From contig CALSCP010000883.1 of assembly GCA_943704425.1 (NCBI GenBank), positions 1 to 64,000 of the forward strand: a stretch of 64,000 nt of DNA, given 5' to 3'. Of this stretch, positions 11,357-22,061 are shown piece after piece. The DNA is from Ministeria vibrans ATCC 50519. Taxonomy: Eukaryota > Opisthokonta > Filasterea. A program made the position numbers and the translations under genes. Positions within the stretch are counted from its first letter, which is position 1. Each line of letters begins with the position of its first letter. The notes below the pieces were generated by a model. That model was given only the letters and a program-made list of their open reading frames with translations. It did no database searches and was not told the origin of the DNA.

Positions 11357-12901
11357 CTACTTGGCGCCTGTCTGCGCCGCCACCTTGGCTGCCTTCTGAG
11401 CGGCCTCATCCGCATCACCCAGGTAGTATCCGCTCAGCAGTGGCGCATGGTTCGCCTGTGTGATTGGTTCAAGCTTTGCGTTGAGCTTGTACACCAGTGG
11501 AACACCAGTTGGAATGTTCAAGCCCGAGATTTCCTCCTCGCTAATCTTATCGAGATACTGTGCAAAAAAAGACACGAACCAAAAAAACCCCCCCCATTAA
11601 TATACTGTATAAGAACTAAACCCTGCTAGCAGTTTCTTACCATGACAAGAGCTCTGAGCGAATTACCGTGTGCGGCAATCAGCACTCGTTTGCCACTCTT
11701 GATGGTTGGCGCAATCTCCTCGTTCCAAAAGGGCAGCACACGCTCGACTGTGTCCTTGAGACACTCTGCGTCAGGTAGCAGAGCCGGATCCAACGCTGCG
11801 TAGTGCGGCGAGTGGCACGGGTGCAGTGGATTCGAACGATCCATGGTGGGCGGGGGTGTCGCGTAGGATCGTCGCCAAATGTGCACCTATTGTGTGTGGG
11901 GAGGAGGTGGAGGTGGTCAGAGGCGCGTATGTTCTCCATGTCAATCTGTACTTGGTCCTTTCCGTGCTTTTCGACTGTTTCCATCTTGTCGAGTCCTTGC
12001 AGGTCGCCGTACATGCGCTCGTTAAGACGCCACGATCGCTTCACCGGAATGTACATCTATACAGTGTTGTGCAAACAAAGGTCGGTTACAGAGGGTCGTC
12101 CTGCACGCGTGTATGCATGCATGTATGTATGTATGTATGTTTGTATGTGTGTGTGAGGCTAACCTGGTCCGTGCCCTCCAGCACCAGCCAGAGTGTCTTG
12201 ATGGCCCGCTTCAGCACGCTCGTGTACGCCACGTCAAACTTGAGCCCCGCATCCTGAATGAGCTTTGCCCCTTCCTCGGCCTCGGCAATGCCCGACGGCG
12301 CAAGTGGCACGTCAACCCATCTAGAGCGAGAGAGAGCCAAATGCACACTTTGTTAACAAACTCACACTCACTTATCATAAAGAAGACGTAAGCTGCAGCG
12401 CTGCGGCACTGTCAGCCGCTAATAAAAGGCAACACGAGCGTTGTTGGGGCAGTGGGGATCAAGAACAATACGCAAAACACACACACAACGTCTTTTTTCT
12501 TCTTTTTTTCTCATTCTTCTTTTTTTCACTCATCCCAAATTTTGCGACCACACGTCAAAAACAGCCCATGGCGACAGCCGACTCTCCGCTGACATACACA
12601 CATGCATACATAGACAGGTTTATCCCACTAGCGGGCGGTAGCGGGCCGGGGATGAGGCGGGGCGTGCAGGATGGATGAGGGCGCGTGATCGGTGCAGCAC
12701 AATGAACTCACACACACACAGTTGGCAGCGTCGCGGAAATTCAGGTCTCGCACCAAGTTGACACATCCACATATGCAATGTATGCCGCAATGGAACAGAC
12801 GGATTGGGCGATTCTCTTGTTGATTACCCAGTAAATCTGTTTTGTTTGTTCCATTCGCTTTCGCCATGGCGCACCAGCACAAGTGTGTATTCTTCAGACA
12901 T
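11357..12901 (-). CDS. 2,3-bisphosphoglycerate-dependent phosphoglycerate mutase
   Basis: Glycolytic enzyme interconverting 3- and 2-phosphoglycerate through a phosphohistidine. Five exons (minus): 12901-12828, 12320-12164, 12056-11952, 11886-11641, 11557-11357, all in phase, giving 260 residues (family about 250). The N-terminus [18 protein letters not shown] carries the nucleophilic H12 in the RHGE motif. [10 protein letters not shown] (E90) supplies the acid and [15 protein letters not shown] the second histidine (H185). The C-terminal tail ([18 protein letters not shown]) covers the active site in the family. The first intron (12321-12827) contains no other gene that I can see. Confidence 0.95.
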
Positions 12902-13105
12902 GTTCAACAAAAGACCGTACTACACAATGAGAATAGTCACGAACGAGGGATAATGAAAATTATATGATTGTGTAAAATCCTATTCAATGGGAATGTTCAA
13001 TGTTCGGAGAAAAGTTTGTGCTTTAATCATACACCATACACCAAAACGTATAATTCTTATAATTATCGAGTTCAAAAAATAAGGTTACAATAAGTATATT
13101 AAATT

Positions 13106-13332
13106 TTACGCATATTCACGCACAGCAGGCCAGTCATCGGTGCGGTGGTACACGGCAAACAGATGGCCCAGAGGACAGGCGGCAATCATGAACGTACCGT
13201 CTTGGATGGGCATAGTGGGCACAAGGACAGTGCCCCCGTTGGCGATCGTCGCCTGCTCGCTCGTCTTGACGCACTCCGCACTGCTCGCTCCAAAGAAACA
13301 GAGCATCTCGTTGTTCTATATAGTGTGTGTGC

Positions 13333-13405
<73 letters not shown>

Positions 13406-14144
13406 AGACAGTGTCACAAACTACAAAAGAAAAAAACAAAACAAACAAGACTCATAATATGTTTCTGAGGCGTGCCTTGATACTAGGGTTGGGGTCTCTG
13501 GAGGGAAGAATAAGGGAGCGCGGCAGGACGCCGCCAATCTTGCCGCCGTTTGAGCGCGAAGTAGGATCAAACAAGATGACGTAGTGTTGCGCCGTTTCAC
13601 CAAGTTTCAGCGACACAATAGGGCCCAGTCCAAAGTCCTGAGCGAACTGCTCGGCCGCCGCCACTTCGTCTTTGTTGACATCAAGCAAGTCGAGCCACAC
13701 CAAACTCCCCGGAGGCATGCACTTGTCCAGCGGCGACGCATATGCACCTTTGACCGTGCTGTCGAGGCCTACCTGAGCGGCAACAACGCCAAAGTGGGCG
13801 CCCTGCGCGTCACGGCACCAAGCAATCTCAATGCCGTGCGACGCATCATCCTTCGTCGACGAAACCTGCGTAATACGCCCATCCGAGCCATTGAAAAGGC
13901 TCGGCACAGAGTCCACGGCAAAGACAGGACGCCAGCCATGAAAGCTATCGTCGCTCGTGACAAAGCGAGGCGGGAGTGCCCCGAAATACGGAAGTGTGGA
14001 CGGCTCGAACACTCGGTCGAAAAAGGACGAGCACGACGAGCGTTTGGCCGATGCAAACGCCGCAGCCACCGGTCGACCGTGCCAACTTGACACCGACCGA
14101 GAGAGGGCACGGCGACCTGCCGAGAGAAGTGATCGTGTGAGCAT
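13106..14144 (-). CDS. VOC (glyoxalase/bleomycin-resistance fold) protein
   Basis: Two exons (minus), 14144-13476 and 13315-13106, give about 292 residues. Two vicinal-oxygen-chelate modules are visible: one around SHGIEIAWCRDAQGAHFGVVAA...PGSLVWLDL, the other ending in GGTVLVPTMPIQDGT and ACPLGHLFAVYH, typical of the glyoxalase-like superfamily. The basic, Ser-rich N-terminus (MLTRSLLSAGRRALSRSVSS) suggests mitochondrial import. The substrate is unknown. The intron is odd: the exon 1 frame hits a stop soon after, and the only donor with the right phase is AAG|GCACGC, a GC-AG intron. An alternative GT donor (CCTA|GTATCA) gives the wrong phase. Confidence 0.75.
13321..13404. repeat. (TG)n repeat in VOC-gene intron
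   Basis: A TG tract of about 80 bases lies inside the intron of the VOC-fold gene. Confidence 0.95.
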
Positions 14145-14252
14145 AGCACAATATAATTCTGAGTAGCGTTTGATCACACTCAAATCAATAGACAATATGA
14201 ATTCATTCCTCTCTTACTCTCTCTAGTCTCTCTCTCTCTCTCTGCTTTCAAT
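14145..14252. promoter_or_regulatory. Short bidirectional promoter region
   Basis: Only 108 bp separate the divergent start codons of the VOC-fold gene and the coiled-coil/WD40 gene, so both promoters must lie here. A (TC)n tract runs just upstream of the plus-strand ATG. No specific factor site is claimed. Confidence 0.6.
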
Positions 14253-17200
14253 ATGTTTCGAAGAAGGAAGGACGCAGCGACCGCAGCGGCCGCTGCTGCA
14301 ACGGCCGAGAAGGCTCCTGATGCGGTAATGGATGTCAAGCGAGCAGAGCCAAAACCCAAACTCTCCGCCACTGTGTCTTATTCCTAGGACCTCGAGAGCA
14401 CCATTGCTCTGCTACAGGAGGCCAAGAAGGAGATTCACGAGGTACGCGTTGAGCCATTCGTGTACAGCGCTGCTTCTTGTGACTGTGGTGTCAACTGGTT
14501 TTTTTTTTGCTTTTTTTTTTTTTCTCTCGAGTACTGATCTCTCTTTCCAGCTCAAAACCAAACTGGTACTGGCGGAGAGCGGAGACGGCGCAACCGCAGG
14601 CCCGGCGTTGGCATCAGGCAAGGGCGAGGACGACGGCGGGGATGGAGCGGAGCACAAGGCGCTGGTGTCGCTGGAAGACGTCAAGCAGATGCGCAGTGCA
14701 ATGCAGCAGCTGTCAGATGTGCTGGCGGAGACGGAGAAGGAGCGCGACGAGCTTCAGACGAGTCTCAATGAGGTGAGTGGGCTCGTCGACGAAGACGACG
14801 ACCTGGTCCCATCAACCTTTTATGTGTTTCCTCTTAGACGAAGAAGCGAGCGGAGGCAAGCGAGACACAGCAGGAGAGCGAGACTCTGCTGCGCGAGTCG
14901 ATGCTCAGCATGCAGAACATTATGCGCGACCTGCAAAAGGAGAACGCCGAGTTGCTGGAGAACAAGAAGGAGACAGAATTGAAGCTGAAGACGCTGCAGT
15001 CGGAGAAAGAAGATGATCATGTGACGCAAAAGGAAGAACTTTTGCGCTCCTCCATGACTCGACTGCAAGAGGTCATTCGCGAGCTGGAGGACGCCAAAGT
15101 GGAGACGGAGAAGGAACACGCGGCGGCACTGGAGCAGCTGCGCACCGAACTGACGGCCGCAACGAAGAGTGAGGGCGACTCGGACGAGGTCGGTAGGCTC
15201 AAGGGCGAGCTTGCCGCGGCCGCGGAGGCTCACGCGACCGCGCTCAAGACGGCTCAGGAGACCGCCTCAGCCGACGTTGTGAGTCTGCTGGCAAAGCTGG
15301 CAACGACAACGGAAGAGCGAGAGGCCGCTGAGAGCCGTATGCGTGAGCAAATGCGCACGCTTGAGCGGGAGCGAGACGAGGCACGCTCCAATGATGAGAA
15401 GCTGAAGGAGAGCCACGAAGAGGCATTGAGGTGCGCCCTGGCGGAGAAGGACGCGGAGGTGGCGCGCGTGGTGGAGGAGGGCGAGATACAGTTGAAGACG
15501 CTTGTGGCCGAGCACGAGACTGCACTGGCCAAGGCGCAGGAGCAAGTGAAGGAGACGGCGCACAAGAAAAAGGCAGAGTCAGCGCAGAATGATCATGCTA
15601 CGGCGATGGAGGCACTGAAGAAGGAGCAGACGGAGGCGTCGGAGGTGGCCTTGGCTGCTGCTCATCAGGAGCACGCGGCAGCACTCGCCGCAGCACTCGC
15701 GGCAGCCGATGAGAAGCACACGCTGGCCCTTGAGGCGGCCAAGGCCAATCAGGGCGAGGAAGCTGCGGATGCTGTAGCGGTCGCTCAGAAGGATCACGCT
15801 GCGGCGATGGAGGCACTGAAGAAGGAGCAGACGGAAGCGTTGGAGGCGGCATTGGCTGCTGCTCAGCAGGAGCACGCGGCAGCACTCGCGGCAGCCGATG
15901 AGAAGCACACGCTGGCCCTTGAGGCGGCCAAGGTCAATCAGGGCGCGGAAGTTGCGGGTGCTGTAGCGGCCGCTCAGAAGGATCATGCTACTTCGATGGA
16001 GGCACTGAAAAAGGAGCAGGCGGAGACATTGGAAGCAGCACTGGCATCTGTGCAGAAGGAGCACACTGTCGCACTGGAGACTGTCAAGCAGGCGGCTGTG
16101 GTGGCGCAACAGGAACATGCTGCCGTAGTGGAGGCACTGCAGAAGGAGCACACGGCCGCACTGGAAGCTGCTAAAGCGAATCAGAGTGAGGGAGTTGCGG
16201 GTGCCGTTGCGACTGCTCGAAAGGAACACTCTGCTGCGCTGGAGAAGGCGCTCTCTTTGGCCAATCAAGAGCACACCGCTGCACTTGCTGCAGCCAAGAG
16301 TACGCACGAGAGCGCTCTCGAATCAGCAGTAGCAGAAGCCCGCCGGTCGGCGATTGAAACACAATCAGAGAGCGTGGCTGTGGCACTGGCCGAGTCCGAC
16401 AAAACACACTCGGTTGCTCTGAAGCGTGTGCACGAAGAATTGAGCGAGCAGAATGCGCTTGTCGCTGAACTCAAGACCGATTTGGAAAAGATGCGCGAGG
16501 CGAAAGAAAAGAGTCTGCGTGATCAGTTGGAGCAGCGTGCGACGCTTGAACGCGACCTGGTTGCGGTACGGGAGGAAGCGGAACGACATACGGATGCAGT
16601 GAAGCGACTGCGTGAAGAGAAGACGGTGCTTGAGCAACGCGAGACTGAGCACGACGACAAGGTGGTGTTGCTTGAGGGCAAGATGCGGGAACTGCAGCAG
16701 AGCAAGAGCACGCAGGAGGCGAAGATTGCGTCGTTGGAGTCGGCACTGAAGGCGGCCGAGGGAGACGATGCGGCGAAGGCGAGCGAGCGCGAGGCTAACA
16801 TGGCTCAGGTGGCCAAGGCGCTCGAGGAGAAGTCAGCCGAGGTGGCCGCCGCGCAGGAGAATGCCGCCGCGAGCGCTCATCGCGTCGAGCAACTTGAGAA
16901 GGAGCTTGGGCGTGAGCGAGGCGAGCGTGAGACGCAAACGGCTGAGTTGCAACGTACTGCACAGCGTCTGGCCGGAGTCACGGAGAAGAAGCAAGCGGCA
17001 GAGACGGCACTTGCGGCTGCCGAAGAAACCCTTGCCAAGGAGCAGCGGTTGCGCGACGAGGGCGAAAAGGCTCATGCTAAGAAGACGGCGTCGTTCAAGG
17101 GGCTGCTTGAGCGCAATGTGACGGCAGCCAGGGAGTCTGCCGCCGAAATTGAACAGCTCAAGGGCCGACTGGCGGAGACGGCCGAGGCACGCGATGCGGC

Positions 17201-20200
17201 TTTGGTGGCGATTGACCAGCGCGAAAAGGAGAACGCGTCGCTCACGGAGAACCTCGAGCAACTCAGTGGTGCAGTGAAGGCACTCGAGAAGGCGCAGTTG
17301 AAACAGGAGGAGCAGCACGAGGCGACTCTGAAGGACGCCATTGCCAAGCTGGAGAGTAGTTTTGAAGTGAAGCTCAAGGAGGCCGAAGCGGAAACACAGC
17401 GACAGGTTGCCAAGGCGGAAGAAGAGGGCGCGAAGAAGGTTGCGGAAGCGGTGAAGAAGGTGGAAGAAGACGGAGCTAAGGGTATTTCCTCTGCTGTGAA
17501 GAAGGCGGAGGAGGAGGCAGCGGAGAGGGCTGCCTTGGCTGTGAAGAAGGCGGAGGAGGAGGCAGCGGAGAGGGTTGTCTTGGCTGTGAAGAAGGCGGAG
17601 GAGGAGGCAGCGGAGAGGGTTGTCTTGGCTGTGAAGAAGGCGGAGGAGGAGGCAGCGGAGAAGAAGAACATTGAGATTGCGCAGGTGAAAGAGAAACTGG
17701 GGGCGGCAGTGAACGAGGCGCTTGCTGCGAAGGAGGCGACCGAGCAAGAGTGGAAGGGCAAGGTGGAGGCACTTGTGGCGGCGCACGAGAAGGCGCTGTC
17801 TGAAGAGAAGGAGGCACATGCCAAAGGTCAAGGCGAGACTGAGGCGGCTCTGGTAGCCAATTTGGCAGAGGCACGCGAGGCACATGCCAAAGAACTTGAA
17901 AAGATGCACGAGACGAATGCCAGTGAGAAAAAAGTACACGATGAGGCGGTGGAGAAGCTGGTGGGTGAGTGGCAGAGTAAGGTGGAGGCGCTGGAGTCAG
18001 CGCACGCCAAGGCGCTTGTAGAAGAATCCGAGCAGCGCGCCAAGGGACAGGGCGAAGCTGAGGCGGTTCTGGTCGCTAAATTGGCCGAGGCGCGCGAAGC
18101 ACATGCGAAGGAGCTTGAACAGATACGCGAGAGCCGTGTCAGTGAGAAAAAGGCGCATGACGAGACACTCGTCCAGATGACTCACGAGTGGGAGGAGAAG
18201 GTGAACCAGGAGCGAGAGGCGACAAAGGCGGCAGAAGAGAATGCGAGCAATGCAGAGGAGCGGGTGCGCAAGGAGGTTGAGAAGATCGAGCGACTTGAGA
18301 AGGAACTTGCAGGTGCGCTGAGTGGGCAACGTGCCCTCAAAGACCGGGTTGAATCCGCCGAGATGGGAATGTCAGGGCGCACCGAGCAGCTGGACGTGCT
18401 GTCGAAACAGTTGACCGAGACCGAGGCACAACTGGTTGAGACGCGCGCGACTATTGCGTCTTTGGAGGAGCGCTGTGCAGAGGGCAAGTCGGCCAGCGAG
18501 GAGCTTGGGAAGAAGCGTGAGGCACTCGAGCAGGCCGAGACGACCGTGGAAGCGCATACCAAGACCATTGCAGGCCTCGAGGCGCGTATGAAGGAGGTCG
18601 AGACAGCACGCGACACTTTGACGGCGCGTGTGGAGGGAGCCGAGCAGACGGAAGCGGGTCGTGCGAGCGAGATGGAGGCACTGAGACAACAGGTGAAGGA
18701 GCTGGAAGGCGAGAAGGCACTTGCGAGTGAGCGCGCAGTGGAGCTCGAGCAGTGTCGCACCGAGCTGGCATCCACGTTGGAGGCTCAGAAGGCGGTTGAA
18801 ACGGAACGCGCGACGCTCCAGAGTGAAGTGACCACATTGCGAGAGGCACTAATGAGCGCCGAGAGCACGGCGGCGACGTTGAAGACAACGGAGGAAGAGG
18901 TAGAGACGCTGAAGAAGGCGCAGGAGGAAATGGAACAGACACATCGCAGTGGAATGGCGGAGAAGAACAAGAAAATTGTGGAGCTGGGGCGAAAGTCGTC
19001 GCGCATGAGTGACTTGGAGAAGAGTTTGGGAGCGGAGCAGAACCGCGTGACGGATCTAAAGAATAAGCTGGCGGCGTCCCAGGCAGCCCTGGCTCGCACC
19101 AAAGAGCTGGAGAAGGAGGTAGAGACACTGAAGGAGCGAGTCACAAGCGCAGAGGACGCATTGGTGACGACACGCGAAGAGACCCAGGCAGAGTTTGCGG
19201 TGCGTCTGGCTGAATTGGAGGAGGAGCTCAACGAGTTGCGAGCAAGCAGCGCGGGAAAAGACCGTCGATTGGCGTACCTCAAGCGACAGCTTGGAGGTGG
19301 AGGTGTAGGAAGCGCACCGTTGTCGTCGAGTGCCATGTCGCCGAGCCATCGCCGGTCGACATCCACTGTGTCTACTGGGAGCACGTTGAGCACCGGACCA
19401 CCCTTGGCACATGTACCTCGGCGCCACTACGACGACGATGAGGAGGAGGATGAGGATGAGGATGAAGATGGTGGGGACATTGATGGTGGTCGTGGCGGCG
19501 GCGGTGGGGGTGGTGAAGAAAGTGCGCGTGAGCGAGTTGCTCAAGCGCTTGCCAGAGAGGCGACAGGTAACGAACAAAAACAAAAACTATTATTTTTTTG
19601 TTATTTTATTAATATTGTGGGTGTAAGGGGAAGCACCGCCGTCAAGTGAATCGAGAGGAAGTGGCGAGAGACGTCGGGACGATACGAGCAACAGTGGAGG
19701 CAGTTCGACCATGAGTGCACTGATGGAAGTTCAACGATGTGGACCGGCGCACGGACTGGAGCTGGTGCGACGGGAGAAGCCACATGGGATGGGGATCAGC
19801 CGAGTGCGGTTTGCACCGGGAATGCAAGACTGTCTGGCGGTGGCGTCGCAGGATGGGGCACTGACTGTACTGTCAGGGATTGGGAGTCGCAAGGAGGAGC
19901 GTACAGTACGACTGGAGGGACACACAGCGGCAGTCATTGACTTTGAGTGGTCCATGACGGGCGATCGCATTGTCTCAGTTGCGTCGGATGGTTCACTGCG
20001 CATGTGGGATGTGGACACGGCTCGTGCCCTTCGTGAGCTGCAGTTACCCTCCAATGCTGGTGAGCCCTCCACGTGCATTTTCTTTCCGTCCAACAACAAT
20101 ATCATTCGTAAGGCGTGCCAAAGTGTGATGGGACTGGAAAGTGAAATTTGAATGGTGTCCGTGTGTGTAGTGATTGGGACTCGAGTGGGCACTGTGTTGG

Positions 20201-21143
20201 TGTACAACATGTCGACGGGCAAGCCTCAATCGACTGTGGGGTCACCCAAACTGAAGACGGCTGTACTGGCACTATGTTTCAGTGCAGATGCACAGACAGT
20301 GTTTGTTGGACTGGACACGGACGCAAGCAAGAAAGGGTCGAGTGCAGTGCCGTCCAATGGGACTCTGCAGGCGTATTCATTCAAGGCTGACACTGGTGCC
20401 CTGAAGCGGGTTCCGGGTGGAGCGCTCGGTACCACTGACCCGGTCACGAGCATCAGGTAACGAGACATGCAGTGTGAGACAGGAAATTATAGAAAGGAGG
20501 GAGGGAGAGAGAAACAAAGATTGATAGAAGAGAGAGAGAGAGAGAGAGGGTGGGAGAGAGAGAGAAAAACACCGTAAAGTGATGGAGTGTGTGTGTGTGG
20601 GTATCTATATCTGTGTGGGGTGTTTTTGGTTTTTTGTGCGTGTGTGAATGTCTATGCACGTGTGACAGACAATGAGATGATTGACTATCTCTGTGTAGGT
20701 TCTCGCGACAGAGCGTGAGTGGGTCGACTGCGTCTCTGCTCCTGGTGAGCTTTCGTGCGTCGTATGCAGTGCTCTTCCGCATTGATGACTCCTCGTATGC
20801 ACTGCGTGAGTTTCGTCGCTTTCCCACTGCGCATCGCAGACTCAAAATCGACGCCACATATGCGCCGCATCACTTACTCGGTACGCTCCGCAACATCACC
20901 TGACTGACTATTTATTGCTAATAATAATATATTTTTGCTATTAATGGTATAGTGTCGGGTGGCGAGGATAACACCCTGACCGTGTTTGACTATCGCTCCG
21001 CCCGTGGTTCCAAGACGGCTGTGGCGCGCGTGCAGGGTCACTCGGCTGCCTGTCTCTCCGTCGCCGTCAACATGGGTGGTGCGCTCGTGGCGTCCGCTGA
21101 TGCATCGGGCGCTCTATTGCTCTGGAAGCTCATTACCATGTGA
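14253..21143 (+). CDS. Giant coiled-coil protein with C-terminal WD40 propeller
   Basis: Eight exons: 14253-14324, 14388-14441, 14551-14772, 14838-19566, 19628-20107, 20171-20456, 20699-20880, 20953-21143. Phases agree throughout and give 2,071 residues. Residues about 25-1600 are an almost continuous coiled coil, rich in Glu, Ala, Lys and Gln, with internal repeats of about 58 and 77 bp-scale units (repeated HAAAMEALKKEQTEA and VKKAEEEAAERVVLA blocks). An acidic DDDEEEDEDEDED patch and a Gly run follow. The C-terminal roughly 480 residues form a beta-propeller, with units such as AVIDFEWSMTGDRIVSVASD and LVSGGEDNTLTVFDYRSA, somewhat like WDR13. A tether, golgin or scaffold role is plausible. 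The long minus-strand frames opposite the coiled coil are shadows. Confidence 0.88.
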
Positions 21144-21195
21144 TTTATACGAACAATTAAACATTACATTTTTCTTATGCGTGACGTTGCGATGA

Positions 21196-21221
21196 AACTC
21201 TCTCTCTCTCTCTCTATCACT

Positions 21222-21310
<89 letters not shown>
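21196..21310. repeat. (TC)n repeat at a suspicious join
   Basis: A nearly pure TC tract of over 100 bases lies between the stop of the coiled-coil/WD40 gene and an orphan WD40 exon. Its length would defeat short-read assembly. Confidence 0.95.
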
Positions 21311-21313
<3 letters not shown>

Positions 21314-21318
21314 GATAG

Positions 21319-21873
21319 CTGTTCAGCGGCGGAACTGATCATCGATTGGCACTGTGGGACTTTTCACGGGGCCGGTGTGTGTGCGAATGCAATCCCGGCG
21401 AGGATGTAAGTGCTGCTGTCTCGGGAATGTCGGCAGACACCCCGGACACTCTAGTGAATCCGGCATTTGTCTTTGCGCTCGCTGTCGACAGCACTGGCGA
21501 TCGTCTGCTGGCGGGTCTCGGCAATGGCCATGTGTGTGAGTATCAAGTGCTGGGTTCGAAGCACGAGGCACCTCAGCTACGTCTAGGATGGAGCACGGCC
21601 GTGTCCGCAGGGCAGCATCGAGCGGGCGTGTGCCAAGTTGCATATGCCGACGCAGAGCACAGTGCCATCGTGTCCGCCGGCAACGACGGCGTTATCGCCC
21701 TTCATACAGTAGCGCCACAGACCCAAGCATCGTCATCGTTACCAACACCACCAATACGCTCGCAACATGGCAAAAAAATCAACTGGATGGCCGTGCATGT
21801 GCAGCGCAGAAGAGTCTTTGTGGCGGACGTGGCGACGAGTGCTCCTGCTCTCCGCGTCTACTCCTTCCAATAG
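21319..21873 (+). pseudogene. Orphan 3' exon of a WD40 protein (WDR53-like?)
   Basis: An exon opens at an acceptor (gtcgatag) and encodes 184 residues up to TAG: FSGGTDHRLALWDFSRG, then NPAFVFALAVDSTGDRLLAG, then HRAGVCQVAYADAEHSAIVS and a final blade ending ALRVYSFQ. These are WD40 blades of the kind seen in WDR53-like proteins. No start codon or upstream exon exists: the previous gene ends in its own stop 176 bp earlier, and only a (TC)n tract lies between. The front of this gene is therefore missing from the assembly or lies elsewhere, rather than the gene being decayed. Confidence 0.7.
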
Positions 21874-22061
21874 TGTTGATTCATTATTATAATTATTATT
21901 GTACTGTACAGTTGGAAGGGTTCTCTTCGTCATTCCTGTTAACAAAAAAAAAATGAGAGATACAATAATAGTAATAATAATAATAGTCAAAATTTAATCA
22001 TGAAAAAATAATAAGATCATAATAATAATACTAATAAGATTTTTTATGTGTGTGTATGGAT

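Noticed and set aside
15244-18775. Long minus-strand frames opposite the coiled coil (up to 368 residues)
   Set aside because: They are antisense shadows of GC-rich Ala/Glu/Lys codons, with repetitive Ser/Leu/Arg content and no domain.
20953-21873. Extension of the coiled-coil/WD40 gene into the exon at 21319
   Set aside because: The exon ends in TGA after a complete blade, and no donor with the required phase lies before it. The one nearby GT gives a frameshifted product.
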